Of a stretch of DNA of 64,000 bases, positions 44,084 to 53,152 are shown piece after piece. Made by a program: the position numbers and the translations under genes. How positions within the stretch are numbered: position 1 is the first letter of the stretch; every line of letters begins with the position of its first letter. The stretch is from UBA5078 sp033721235 (GTDB taxonomy: Bacteria; Pseudomonadota; Gammaproteobacteria; Pseudomonadales; Pseudohongiellaceae). The notes beneath the pieces were generated by a model, which searched no databases, had not been told where the DNA came from, and saw nothing but the letters and a program-made list of their open reading frames with translations. The DNA lies in the NCBI GenBank assembly GCA_033721235.1, contig JAWWAY010000001.1, positions 1 through 64,000 on the forward strand. The letters are read 5' to 3'.

Positions 44084-45859
44084 ATGCGCAGCCATTATTG
44101 TGGTGAATTAAACGAAAAGAATGTCGGCCAAGAAGTGAGCTTGTGCGGCTGGGTTCACAGACGCAGAGATCACGGTGGTGTGATTTTCTTGGATATGAGA
44201 GATCTAGAGGGTATTGCGCAAGTTGTTTTTGATCCGGATATAGAAGAGAGCTTTGCCCTAGCCGAAAGCGTTCGTAGCGAATATGTCCTGCAGATTCGCG
44301 GTATCGTGCGCCCGCGCCCTGAAGGCACGACTAATGCCGACATGGGCACAGGCATGATCGAGGTACTAGGCAAAGAATTAATCATTCTTAGCGAGGCTAA
44401 GACACCTCCCTTCATGCTAGATGAGCACTCCGATGTGGGCGAAGATATTCGTCTGCGTTATCGCTATATCGACCTGCGCCGTCCCGAAATGGCAGAGCGC
44501 CTGCGCTTTCGCTCTAAAGTGACAAATACGCTACGCAACTTCTTGGACGACAATGGCTTCCTAGATATCGAAACGCCTATTCTTACCAAAGCAACTCCCG
44601 AGGGCGCTCGTGACTACCTAGTCCCTAGCCGAACTCACCAAGGCAAGTTCTTCGCCTTGCCCCAATCGCCACAACTGTTTAAGCAAATTTTGATGGTAGC
44701 GGGCATGGATCGTTACTACCAAATCGCCAAATGTTTCCGCGACGAAGACTTGCGGGCAGATAGGCAGCCAGAGTTTACCCAAGTGGATATTGAGACTTCG
44801 TTTATGAACGAAGAGCAAATTATGTCCATGAATGAAGAGATGATTCGTCAGGTATTTAAAAAGCACCTTGATGTTGATTTGGGCGAGTTCCCGCGCATGA
44901 CATTTGCAGAAGCCATGCGTCGTTACGGTTCAGACAAGCCCGACCTGCGTATTGACATGGAGTTGGTTGATATCGCCGACCTCATGAAATCAGTGGACTT
45001 TAAAGTCTTCAGCGGCCCAGCCAATGATGAGGCTTCGCGCGTTGTCGCCCTCCGTGTCCCAGGCGGTGGTAGTTTGAGCCGTAAGATAATCGATGACTAT
45101 ACAAAATATGTTGGTATTTTCGGTGCCAAGGGGCTGGCGTGGATTAAGATCAATGATCTGAGCGCCGGTATCGAAGGCCTGCAGTCACCAATCCTGAAGT
45201 TCATGCCTGAAGATGTCGTGAACGGTGTGCTTGAGCGCATCGGTGCGCAGACGGGCGATCTTGTTTTCTTTGGTGCCGATAAAGCCAAAATTGTCAACGA
45301 AGCCATTGGCGCTTTGCGCTTGAAAGTTGCAGAGGACCTTAACTTAGTTGCCGACAAGTGGGCGCCGCTATGGGTAGTAGACTTCCCAATGTTTGAATTT
45401 GCCAGCGATGGTAGCCTAACGCCGTTGCACCACCCATTCACGGCACCTTCTTGTAGCCCAGAAGAGTTAAAGGCGAACCCAGAAACAGCGCTTTCTCGTG
45501 CATACGATATGGTACTTAACGGTACTGAACTCGGTGGTGGCTCTATCCGTATCAACGATAGTGCTATGCAGCAAAGTGTTTTTGATATTCTTGGTATCTC
45601 AGAAGAAGAGGCAAACGAGAAGTTTGGCTTCTTGCTCTCCGCGCTATCTTACGGCTGCCCGCCCCACGGTGGTTTGGCATTCGGACTAGACCGCTTGATC
45701 ATGTTGATGACTGGCGCGAACTCAATTCGTGAAGTGATTGCTTTCCCGAAAACCCAGTCGGCTTCTTGTCCGCTTACAGAGGCACCGGGCGAGGTGTCAA
45801 GCAAGCAGCTGCGTGAGCTGAATATTCGTTTGCGTGAAGTGGCCAAAGAAGCGCAGTGA
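44084..45859 (+). CDS. aspS: Aspartyl-tRNA synthetase
   Basis: AspS charges tRNA-Asp, and in many bacteria also tRNA-Asn. The N-terminal OB anticodon-binding domain (about 1-105) includes CGWVHRRRDHGGVIFLDMRD. Class II motifs follow: the motif 2 region CFRDEDLRADRQPEFTQVDIE, the bacterial GAD insert at about 290-420, and motif 3 in GGLAFGLDRLIMLM. The length of 591 aa is standard. It heads the aspS-yebC-ruvCAB stretch and is closed by a terminator. Confidence 0.97.
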   Translation: MRSHYCGELNEKNVGQEVSLCGWVHRRRDHGGVIFLDMRDLEGIAQVVFDPDIEESFALAESVRSEYVLQIRGIVRPRPEGTTNADMGTGMIEVLGKELIILSEAKTPPFMLDEHSDVGEDIRLRYRYIDLRRPEMAERLRFRSKVTNTLRNFLDDNGFLDIETPILTKATPEGARDYLVPSRTHQGKFFALPQSPQLFKQILMVAGMDRYYQIAKCFRDEDLRADRQPEFTQVDIETSFMNEEQIMSMNEEMIRQVFKKHLDVDLGEFPRMTFAEAMRRYGSDKPDLRIDMELVDIADLMKSVDFKVFSGPANDEASRVVALRVPGGGSLSRKIIDDYTKYVGIFGAKGLAWIKINDLSAGIEGLQSPILKFMPEDVVNGVLERIGAQTGDLVFFGADKAKIVNEAIGALRLKVAEDLNLVADKWAPLWVVDFPMFEFASDGSLTPLHHPFTAPSCSPEELKANPETALSRAYDMVLNGTELGGGSIRINDSAMQQSVFDILGISEEEANEKFGFLLSALSYGCPPHGGLAFGLDRLIMLMTGANSIREVIAFPKTQSASCPLTEAPGEVSSKQLRELNIRLREVAKEAQ

Positions 45860-45866
45860 TAAATGA

Positions 45867-45899
45867 GGGCCTGTCGGTTGTTCCGGCGGGCCGTTTTTG
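45867..45899 (+). terminator. Terminator after aspS
   Basis: GGGCCTGTCGG and CCGGCGGGCC pair around a TTGTT loop with mismatches, then GTTTTTG. It starts 8 bases after the aspS stop. Confidence 0.78.
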
Positions 45900-45953
45900 T
45901 CTTAGCAATAGAACTTAGAAGACTAGAATATACGGAGAAAATGGGAGTAAACG

Positions 45954-46697
45954 ATGGCGGGACACAGTAAGTGGGCCAATATCAAGCACAGAAAAGCGGG
46001 CCAAGATGCTAAGCGCGCTAAGATCTTTACCAAAATAATTCGAGAGCTAACAGTTGCCGCAAAGCTAGGCGGTGAGCATGTGGCAGACAATCCGCGATTG
46101 CGAGCGGCGGTTGATAAGGCACTTGGCGCCAATATGACCCGCGATACAATCGATAGGGCTATAGCGCGGGGCGCTGGTACTGCGGATAATGAAAATCTCG
46201 AAGAGCTAGTGTATGAAGGTTATGGTCCTGGCGGGGTCGCTATCCTCCTAGAAACTCTTACTGACAACAAAAACCGTACCGTTGCAGAAGTGCGTCACGG
46301 CTTTTCGAAGTTTGGTGGCAATTTAGGGACGAGTGGTTCGGTATCCTATCTATTTAACAAGCAAGGCACTATCAGCTTTGAAGCGGGTAGTGATGAAGAG
46401 AAAATACTGGAAGTGGCATTGGAGGCAGGAGCCGACGATGTGGTCACGCTAGACAACGGTAGTATCGATGTCGTCACAACACCTGAAAATTTTGGTGCTG
46501 TCAAAGATGCGCTTGCCGAGGCTGGTCTTGACCCCTTGCATTCAGAGGTGTCTATGGTCGCCTCTACAGAGGCAGAGCTGGATTTGAGTACGGCGGAATC
46601 ATTGCTGAAGATGGTCGACCATCTAGAAGACTTAGATGATGTGCAAAACGTTTATAGTAATGCCAGTATCTCTGATGAAATAATGGAAAAGCTATAG
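45954..46697 (+). CDS. yebC: YebC/TACO1 family protein
   Basis: YebC-family proteins were first described as transcription regulators and are now linked to ribosome stalling relief. The signature MAGHSKWANIKHRKAGQDAK opens the protein, with AKLGGEHVADNPRLRAAVDKA, then GPGGVAILLETLTDNKNRT and SEVSMVASTEAEL. At 247 aa it is full length. It stands 47 bases before ruvC, the standard order in gammaproteobacteria. Confidence 0.95.
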   Translation: MAGHSKWANIKHRKAGQDAKRAKIFTKIIRELTVAAKLGGEHVADNPRLRAAVDKALGANMTRDTIDRAIARGAGTADNENLEELVYEGYGPGGVAILLETLTDNKNRTVAEVRHGFSKFGGNLGTSGSVSYLFNKQGTISFEAGSDEEKILEVALEAGADDVVTLDNGSIDVVTTPENFGAVKDALAEAGLDPLHSEVSMVASTEAELDLSTAESLLKMVDHLEDLDDVQNVYSNASISDEIMEKL

Positions 46698-46744
46698 GCT
46701 TTTCTTAGCGTGTTAAAAACTTAATTGAGCCTGCAAGGAATCTT

Positions 46745-47266
46745 ATGGCGCTTATTCTTGGCATCGATCCAGGCTCTCGGCTGACAGGCTATGGCATTAT
46801 TAATGCTGTGGGCAATAAGCTGGAATATGTCTGCTGTGGCAGTATTAAACTGCCCGCAGTGGATCACCCCGAACGTCTCAAACTCATCTTCGACACCCTT
46901 GGGCAGTTGATTGAACAGCACATGCCGCAGGAGTGTGCTATTGAAGAAGTGTTTCTCGGTAAAAGCGTATCCTCGGCTCTAAAATTGGGTCAGGCTAGAG
47001 GTGCGGCTATCGTCGCTTGTATGCATCATCGTCTGCCAGTGGCTGAGTATTCCCCGCGCAAAGTAAAGCAGGCCATAGTGGGTAATGGCGGAGCAGGCAA
47101 GGATCAAGTGCAGCACATGGTGAAGATTCTCCTAGGAGTATCGGGCGAGGTTCAAGAGGATGCCGCTGATGCGCTAGCATTGGCAATATGTCATGCTAAT
47201 ACCAAGGCCAGCATGAATAAGCTTGCTGGGGCTAAAAACTTTCGTCGCGGTCGACTGATTAAATAG
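46745..47266 (+). CDS. ruvC: RuvC Holliday junction resolvase
   Basis: RuvC cuts Holliday junctions in complex with RuvAB. The acidic catalytic residues are readable: Asp in LGIDPGSRLTGYG, Glu in CAIEEVFLGKS, and Asp residues in EVQEDAADALALAICH. The 173-aa length is normal. It is the first gene of ruvCAB, with ruvA 19 bases later. Confidence 0.96.
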   Translation: MALILGIDPGSRLTGYGIINAVGNKLEYVCCGSIKLPAVDHPERLKLIFDTLGQLIEQHMPQECAIEEVFLGKSVSSALKLGQARGAAIVACMHHRLPVAEYSPRKVKQAIVGNGGAGKDQVQHMVKILLGVSGEVQEDAADALALAICHANTKASMNKLAGAKNFRRGRLIK

Positions 47267-47285
47267 AGTGTAATAGAGGCTTAAT

Positions 47286-47906
47286 GTGATAGGCAGAATT
47301 CGAGGCATACTAATAGAGAAGCAGATGCCGGATATCGTGGTCGATGTAAACGGTGTTGCTTATGAAATTCAGGCACCAATGAGCACGGTCATGCAATTGC
47401 CCGCGTTGGAGCAACAGGTGACACTATTGACTCATATGGTGGTGCGCGAAGATGCCCAGTTGCTTTATGGCTTCTATACCCAGGAAGAGCGCATGATGTT
47501 TCGCAGCTTGATTAAGGTAAGCGGAGTAGGGCCTAAGATGGCGCTGGCTATTCTTTCTGGCATGGCGGTGGATGAGTTTGTCCGTACTGTGCGTAGCAAT
47601 GATATCGCCGCACTCACGCGTATGCCTGGGGTGGGGAAGAAGACCGCAGAGCGTCTTGTGGTGGAGATGAAGGATAAGCTCAAGGACTGGAGTGATTCAA
47701 GCGTATCGGCTGTCGCAGGCGCGGCGTCCGCTCCGGTCGAATTGTCTGATCATAAGATTTCTCACGAGGCGGAGACGGCTCTTATTGCTTTAGGCTATAA
47801 GCCAGCGGAGGCTGCGCGTATAATCGCGAAGACCTTGAAGGCAAATGAATCCATTGCTAGTAGTCAGGAACTGATCCGACTCTCTCTTCGTAGTGTGGCC
47901 CAATAA
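47286..47906 (+). CDS. ruvA: RuvA Holliday junction branch migration subunit
   Basis: RuvA tetramers bind the junction and load RuvB. The N-terminal OB domain (MIGRIRGILIEKQMPDIVVD) is followed by helix-hairpin-helix motifs (VSGVGPKMALAILSGM and MPGVGKKTAERLVVEMKDKL) and a C-terminal RuvB-binding domain after residue 155. The start is GTG. Its stop overlaps the ruvB start by one base. Confidence 0.96.
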   Translation: MIGRIRGILIEKQMPDIVVDVNGVAYEIQAPMSTVMQLPALEQQVTLLTHMVVREDAQLLYGFYTQEERMMFRSLIKVSGVGPKMALAILSGMAVDEFVRTVRSNDIAALTRMPGVGKKTAERLVVEMKDKLKDWSDSSVSAVAGAASAPVELSDHKISHEAETALIALGYKPAEAARIIAKTLKANESIASSQELIRLSLRSVAQ

Positions 47907-48931
47907 TGATTAATGAAGAAGATAGACTAATATCGCCCGAACTAGCCCCAAACGATCAGTCTCTTGATAGGGCCATTAGGCCGCTGACGCTGCAGGACTA
48001 TATTGGCCAGCCAGAAGTGAAAAAGCAGATGAGCATTTTCATCGATGCGGCTCGTCAGCGCTCCGAGGCAATGGATCATGCGCTTATTTTTGGTCCACCG
48101 GGCTTAGGTAAGACGACTTTGGCCAATATTATTGCCAATGAGCTGAATGTTTCGATCAAGACCACGTCGGGGCCGGTGCTGGAAAAGGCTGGTGACTTAG
48201 CGGCTATGCTGACGAACCTGGAGTCTGGCGATGTACTGTTTATCGATGAGATTCATCGCTTAAGCCCCGCCATTGAGGAAATCCTGTATCCAGCGATGGA
48301 GGATTATCAGCTCGACATAATGATTGGAGAGGGGCCTTCGGCTCGCTCTATTAAGCTGGATTTGCCACCTTTTACACTGGTAGGTGCGACCACAAGGGCG
48401 GGGCTTTTGACCTCTCCACTGCGTGATCGCTTTGGTATTATTCAGCGCTTAGAATTCTACAATTGTGATGATTTGTGCTCTATCGTGACGCGATCAGCGT
48501 CGATCTTGCAGTGCGAGATCGATGAGGAAGGCGCTCGTGAGATTGCCCGCAGAGCACGCGGAACGCCCCGTATCGCGAATAGACTATTAAGGCGAGTAAG
48601 GGATTTTGCGCAAGTGAAAGGCAATGGCTGTATCACCCAGGATGCCGCTAGCCAAGCCCTCGATATGCTGAGTATCGACAGCAATGGTTTCGACCATATG
48701 GACAGGCGCATGCTGATGACCATGATAGAGAAGTTTGATGGTGGGCCAGTGGGAGTCGATAGCCTGGCGGCTGCGATCAGCGAAGAGCGCGATACCATTG
48801 AAGACGTGCTGGAGCCTTATCTTATTCAGCAGGGCTTTGTGCAACGCACTCCTCGTGGCAGGGTGGTGACACGACACGCCTATCAACACTTTGGTATTCA
48901 ACCTCCCGTGGCGCAAAACGATTTGCTATAA
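47906..48931 (+). CDS. ruvB: RuvB Holliday junction helicase
   Basis: RuvB is the hexameric AAA+ motor of branch migration. It has DYIGQPEVKKQMSIFIDAA, Walker A GPPGLGKTTLAN, Walker B LFIDEIHRLSP, sensor 1 LVGATTRAG and the arginine finger region SPLRDRFGI. The C-terminal winged helix ends PRGRVVTRHAYQHFG. The 341-aa length is normal. Confidence 0.97.
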   Translation: MINEEDRLISPELAPNDQSLDRAIRPLTLQDYIGQPEVKKQMSIFIDAARQRSEAMDHALIFGPPGLGKTTLANIIANELNVSIKTTSGPVLEKAGDLAAMLTNLESGDVLFIDEIHRLSPAIEEILYPAMEDYQLDIMIGEGPSARSIKLDLPPFTLVGATTRAGLLTSPLRDRFGIIQRLEFYNCDDLCSIVTRSASILQCEIDEEGAREIARRARGTPRIANRLLRRVRDFAQVKGNGCITQDAASQALDMLSIDSNGFDHMDRRMLMTMIEKFDGGPVGVDSLAAAISEERDTIEDVLEPYLIQQGFVQRTPRGRVVTRHAYQHFGIQPPVAQNDLL

Positions 48932-49231
48932 GCGCATCGTCTGATTTGCTGCAATTTAACTTTTCTCGTTATTCCTCTCTGTGGTCTATGGGCGCTTTGG
49001 TCTGTGGGCATCGTGATGCCATCTTTTTGCCATATTTCATCAGGTCGGTGACAGCTTTCCTGCGATCGAATGCAATATTAAAGCTGTTTAATGCCTGCTT
49101 GTGATGCGGAGCGCGATTTTTTCCAAAATCTCCTTGAAAAACACAGGATTAAGTATGAGAAGGAATTTACATGCTCTATAATGCACGCAGTTTTTATAAG
49201 CCAGTTTTAACGCAACAAAGAGGATGTCGCT
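48932..49231. other. Intergenic region between ruvB and tolQ
   Basis: This 300-base stretch holds no gene. Most relatives carry ybgC, a thioesterase gene, at this point in the tol-pal operon; no frame here shows its motifs. The TATAAT near 49172-49177 may belong to a tolQ promoter. Confidence 0.6.
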
Positions 49232-49927
49232 GTGGGTAGTTCGCTGAACGTTTGGGTGCTGATTTGGGAAGCCACCCTGCCGGTTAAATTGGTCATGTTG
49301 ATACTGGTAGCATCTTCAGTGACATCCTGGGTCATGATTATTCAGCGTTGGATGGTTTTGGGTGCTGCCGATAGCGGCCTATCAAGCTTCGAGCGTCGTT
49401 TTTGGTCCGGCATGGATCTCTCTCAATTATTTCGCGAAGGCAGTAATGCCCAAAAAGAGAATCGTCACATGGGCGGAATGGAGCTCATCTTTCGTGGCGG
49501 TTTCAAAGAATTTATGCGTTTGCGCCAGCAGGGTGGCATTGACTCCGAGGTGATTATGAATGGTGCCCAGCGCGCCATGCGCGTGGCCTATTCTCGCGAA
49601 GAAGAGAAGCTCGAGAAAAACCTTACCTTTCTAGCCACTGTTGGCTCAGTGACTCCTTATATCGGCCTGTTCGGGACCGTTATCGGTATTATGAACTCCT
49701 TTATCAGCTTAGCCGGTCAAAGTCAGGCAAGCCTGCAGGTTGTTGCCCCGGGTATTGCTGAGGCACTTATTGCCACGGCAATGGGTTTGTTTGCGGCTAT
49801 CCCAGCAGTAGTGGCTTATAACCGCTACTCATCGAGAGTTGAGAGCATTACGAGTAATTACTTAACCTTTATGGAAGAGTTTTCCAGTATTTTGCACCGG
49901 CAGCTCTACAGCAGCCCTAGTAAGTAA
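49232..49927 (+). CDS. tolQ: TolQ inner-membrane protein of Tol-Pal
   Basis: TolQ forms the proton-driven stator with TolR and energises TolA during cell division. It has three membrane segments: about 12-34, around 133-155 (FLATVGSVTPYIGLFGTVIGIM) and around 165-195 (IAEALIATAMGLFAAIPAVVAY). Key residues GLFGTV and the Thr/Ala-rich third segment are kept. The 231-aa length is normal. Start is GTG with AAAGAGGA upstream. It is 15 bases before tolR. Confidence 0.96.
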   Translation: MGSSLNVWVLIWEATLPVKLVMLILVASSVTSWVMIIQRWMVLGAADSGLSSFERRFWSGMDLSQLFREGSNAQKENRHMGGMELIFRGGFKEFMRLRQQGGIDSEVIMNGAQRAMRVAYSREEEKLEKNLTFLATVGSVTPYIGLFGTVIGIMNSFISLAGQSQASLQVVAPGIAEALIATAMGLFAAIPAVVAYNRYSSRVESITSNYLTFMEEFSSILHRQLYSSPSK

Positions 49928-49942
49928 GGCCAAGGCAGCTCA

Positions 49943-50377
49943 ATGGACATCATCCGTAAACGCAGAAAGCCGGTGGCAGAGATTAATGTGGTGCCTTACA
50001 TCGATGTGATGTTGGTGCTGTTGATTGTATTCATGGTGACGGCGCCATTATTGACCCAGGGCTTGATAGTGGATTTGCCTGAGGCCTCTTCCGAGGCTTT
50101 GGACGTTGACGAAAATGCAGAGACACTAGTGGTTTCAATAGCCGCTGATGGCCAGTTTTATATTAGCTTGGGCGCCACGAGTGAAGAAAACCCTGAGGCT
50201 GTTAGTCTAGAGACTATTGGCGACCAGGTGGGGAAGATTTTGGCAGCGAACCCGCAGATTCAAGTCTTTGTTGAAGGCGATGGTGCCAGCAGTTATAGCA
50301 GCTTCATTGCATTGATGACTGTGCTACAAGAGGCTGGCGTGGCAAGCCCGAATTTAATTACTAAGCCGCTGGAGTAA
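49943..50377 (+). CDS. tolR: TolR inner-membrane protein of Tol-Pal
   Basis: TolR is the second stator component, an ExbD-type protein. After RKRRKPVAEINVVPYIDVMLVLLIVFMV the proton-binding Asp lies in YIDVML, about residue 22. The periplasmic domain follows and ends VLQEAGVASPNLITKPLE. The 144-aa length is standard. It is 11 bases before tolA. Confidence 0.96.
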   Translation: MDIIRKRRKPVAEINVVPYIDVMLVLLIVFMVTAPLLTQGLIVDLPEASSEALDVDENAETLVVSIAADGQFYISLGATSEENPEAVSLETIGDQVGKILAANPQIQVFVEGDGASSYSSFIALMTVLQEAGVASPNLITKPLE

Positions 50378-50388
50378 GAGAACGCGAC

Positions 50389-51225
50389 GTGACTGCATTT
50401 AACGGTTATCCGCTATCGATTTTACTGGCCATATTGCTGCATAGCTGTGTGATAGGGGCGTTACTGTTTTTTCAACGGGCAGAGACCCAGGTTATTGAGA
50501 TTGTCCAGCCGCCATCGGTGAAGGCCAATTTGGTGGCAGAGAATCCGCAAGCCCGTAATGAACGGGTACAGGAACAAAGACAGGCGCAACGCATCCAAGA
50601 GCAAAGAGATGCCGAGAGGCGCGAAGAGCAAAGACGTCAGCAGCAGCGTGAGGCTGAACGTCAAGAGCAGCTTCGTCAGCAACAACAGGCGGAACGCGAA
50701 GCGGAGCAACGTCGCGTAGCGCAACTGGAACGAGAGCGTGAAGCGCAGCGTCAGGCGGATCAGCAGCGAGCCGCAGAGCAGCGTCAGCGCGAAGAACAGG
50801 CAAGAGCAGAGCAAGAACGCAGGCGTCAGCAGGAATTGGCTGAGCAGCAGCGCAGGCAGCGTGAGGAGCAAGCCAGACAGCAGGCCCAGGCTCAGGCAGC
50901 GGCGCAACAAGCAGCGGCCGACGGCGAGGCAGTGATGTCTTACACCACGCTGATACACGACTTGGTGCAGCAAAATTGGTCTAGACCGCCGAGCGCTCGC
51001 AATGGAATGGTCGCCGTATTGCGCATTCGAATGGTGCCCACTGGCGATATTCTTGACGTAGAAATAGTACAGTCTAGTGGCGATTATGCCTTTGACCGTG
51101 CTGCCGAACAGGCAGTTTATCGAGTAAACAGATTTACAGAGCTTCAGGGAATGCCGACGCGACTATTCGATCGCAACTTTAGAAGCTTCCTGTTGACCTT
51201 TAGACCAGAGGATCTATTGAACTAA
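50389..51225 (+). CDS. tolA: TolA periplasm-spanning protein
   Basis: TolA links the inner-membrane motor to TolB and Pal. One membrane anchor lies at about residues 8-27 (LSILLAILLHSCVIGALLFF). A Gln/Arg/Glu-rich helical domain runs from about 48 to 180. The C-terminal globular domain contains LIHDLVQQNWSRPPSARNGM and DVEIVQSSGDYAFDRAAEQAV. Start is GTG. The 278-aa length is on the short side, because the helix is only about 130 residues. Its stop overlaps tolB by one base. Confidence 0.93.
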   Translation: MTAFNGYPLSILLAILLHSCVIGALLFFQRAETQVIEIVQPPSVKANLVAENPQARNERVQEQRQAQRIQEQRDAERREEQRRQQQREAERQEQLRQQQQAEREAEQRRVAQLEREREAQRQADQQRAAEQRQREEQARAEQERRRQQELAEQQRRQREEQARQQAQAQAAAQQAAADGEAVMSYTTLIHDLVQQNWSRPPSARNGMVAVLRIRMVPTGDILDVEIVQSSGDYAFDRAAEQAVYRVNRFTELQGMPTRLFDRNFRSFLLTFRPEDLLN

Positions 51226-52532
51226 TGATTAAATGGCTACAAGCAGTATTGCTAAGTGTTCTATTGGGGGGCGGCGCATATGCCGCGGAACTCAATATTG
51301 AAATCACCCAGGGGGTGGATAACCCAATTCCTATCGCAATCGTGCCTTTTTCGTGGTCGGGCAATAGTGCTCTAGGCGAGAGTGTTGGCGATATTGTAGC
51401 GGCTGACTTGCAGCAGGTTGGTGAGTTTCGAGCCCTCTCGCCAGCGAATATGCTGAGCATGCCTGATGAGGCCTCCGAAGTGTATTTCCGTGATTGGCGC
51501 ATCTTGGCACAGGACTACCTCTTGGTGGGTAAGATCACTCATTCACCCGGCAGCCAGCTCGTGCAAGTGCAGTATGAATTCTTTGATGTAAACCGCGAAC
51601 GCAAGATTATTGGCGAGGTATTAACCGGTGGAATCAATGAGTTAAGAGATATAGCTCATGAGATTAGTAATGTTGTGTTTGAGCAGGTAACCGGCATCAA
51701 AGGCGCATTCTCGACGGAGATTCTCTATGTTTCTGCAGAGACCGTTTCACAAGATCTGACCTATTATCGTATCGAGAAGGCGGACTACGACGGCCATCGC
51801 TCCCAAGTGTTAGTGGAGTCTCAAGAGCCCTTGATGTCGCCTAGTTGGTCGCCAGATGGTAATCAGATTGCCTACTCATCGTTCGAGTCTAATTTGCCGC
51901 GTATTTATATTCAGGAAGTGCTGACAGGGCAGCGTCGCCAGATTACAGACTTCTCCGGTATCAATAGCTCGCCCGTATGGTCGCCAGATGGCCGCAAGCT
52001 TGCTATGGTCTTATCTAAAGATGGAAGCCCCGATATTTATGTTATGGACTTGGCCAGCAATCGGCTTACACGCCTTACGGACCACCCTAGGGTAGAGACC
52101 GAGCCAAGCTGGACAGCGGATAGCCAATCGGTCCTATTTACGTCCGATAGAACGGGGCAGCCCCAAATTTATCAAGTCAGCGTAACAGGGGGCTTTCCCG
52201 AGCGTCTGACTTTTGATTGCTTTTATTGTGCAAAAGGCAAGTTCCTTCCAGATGGAAAGAACTTGGTTCATGTCAGACGTGATACCCGTCAAGATAATAC
52301 CTATAGCATTGCTATATTTAATATCGACACACAGCGGGTTTTAACATTAACTGACACTTCACTAGACGAATCACCCAGCGTGGCACCAAACGGAAGTATG
52401 ATAATGTTCGCGACTAAAGTTGGCGGAAGAGGTATCCTAGATGCCGTTTCCATTGACGGGCGCGTGAAGTTCCGTTTACCATCCGCGCAAGGCGATGTGC
52501 GGGAACCGTCATGGTCCCCGTTCCTAAATTGA
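51225..52532 (+). CDS. tolB: TolB periplasmic beta-propeller protein
   Basis: TolB binds Pal and the TolA C-terminus. A signal peptide ends around GGAYAAE. The N-terminal alpha/beta domain (IPIAIVPFSWSG, VAADLQQVGEF) is followed by a six-bladed propeller with WD-like repeats SPSWSPDGNQIAYSSF, SPVWSPDGRKLAMVLS and EPSWTADSQSVLFTS. The 435-aa length is normal. The start overlaps the tolA stop. Confidence 0.96.
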   Translation: MIKWLQAVLLSVLLGGGAYAAELNIEITQGVDNPIPIAIVPFSWSGNSALGESVGDIVAADLQQVGEFRALSPANMLSMPDEASEVYFRDWRILAQDYLLVGKITHSPGSQLVQVQYEFFDVNRERKIIGEVLTGGINELRDIAHEISNVVFEQVTGIKGAFSTEILYVSAETVSQDLTYYRIEKADYDGHRSQVLVESQEPLMSPSWSPDGNQIAYSSFESNLPRIYIQEVLTGQRRQITDFSGINSSPVWSPDGRKLAMVLSKDGSPDIYVMDLASNRLTRLTDHPRVETEPSWTADSQSVLFTSDRTGQPQIYQVSVTGGFPERLTFDCFYCAKGKFLPDGKNLVHVRRDTRQDNTYSIAIFNIDTQRVLTLTDTSLDESPSVAPNGSMIMFATKVGGRGILDAVSIDGRVKFRLPSAQGDVREPSWSPFLN

Positions 52533-52583
52533 AACATGTTTTCAACTATTTGATAGCACCAAGCCTATCGGAGGACTTAAAGA

Positions 52584-53126
52584 GTGGGTACGCAAAGTAA
52601 GAAACTATTTAAAACAACAATTCTGGCCCTTTCAATTCTTGGCCTTGCCGCATGTAGCTCATCCGGCGACGAAGAAATGATGGAGTCGGCCGAGTCGGGC
52701 GGTATGTCTGGCATTGACGCCACTACTGCTGCGGCAGAGCGCATGGCGGCAGAACGCGCTGAGCGTGAGCGTCAAGCACAAGCAAGAATGGAAGCTGCAG
52801 CATTAAACACTACAGTTTTCTACTTTGACTTCGATGTTTCTGAGTTTATGGCTTCGGATCGCGACGTTCTTGCTATTCATGGTCGCAACTTGGGTGCTAA
52901 CTCAAGCCGCAATGTTCGTTTGGAAGGTCATGCAGATGAGCGTGGCACACGTGAGTACAACTTGGCACTAGGTGAGCGTCGTGCGAACAGCATCCGCGAT
53001 TACTTAGTTGTTAACGGTGCTTCACTGTCTCAGATCGAAACTGTGAGCTACGGCGAAGAGCGTCCAGCTGTTCAAGGTCAAACGGAAGAAGCTTACCGTA
53101 TGAACCGTCGCGTAGAGCTTAAGTAA
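52584..53126 (+). CDS. pal: Pal peptidoglycan-associated lipoprotein
   Basis: Pal anchors the outer membrane to peptidoglycan. The lipobox LGLAAC places the lipidated Cys near residue 24. An Ala/Arg/Glu helical linker (about 48-72) leads to an OmpA-like domain with VRLEGHADERGTREYNLALG and the diaminopimelate-binding Asp/Arg set in GERRANSIRDYL. GTG start. It follows tolB by 51 bases. Confidence 0.95.
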   Translation: MGTQSKKLFKTTILALSILGLAACSSSGDEEMMESAESGGMSGIDATTAAAERMAAERAERERQAQARMEAAALNTTVFYFDFDVSEFMASDRDVLAIHGRNLGANSSRNVRLEGHADERGTREYNLALGERRANSIRDYLVVNGASLSQIETVSYGEERPAVQGQTEEAYRMNRRVELK

Positions 53127-53152
53127 GTTTAGATACAGGCGGAATTTGGAGT

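Noticed and set aside
50461..50973. A Leu-rich minus-strand frame opposite tolA
   Set aside because: It is the reverse of the Gln/Arg/Glu repeats of the TolA helix; Leu richness is a codon artefact.
52526..52545. TTGAAA/TTTCAA palindrome between tolB and pal as a terminator
   Set aside because: The stem is short and AT-rich with no T run, and pal is normally read through from the tol operon.
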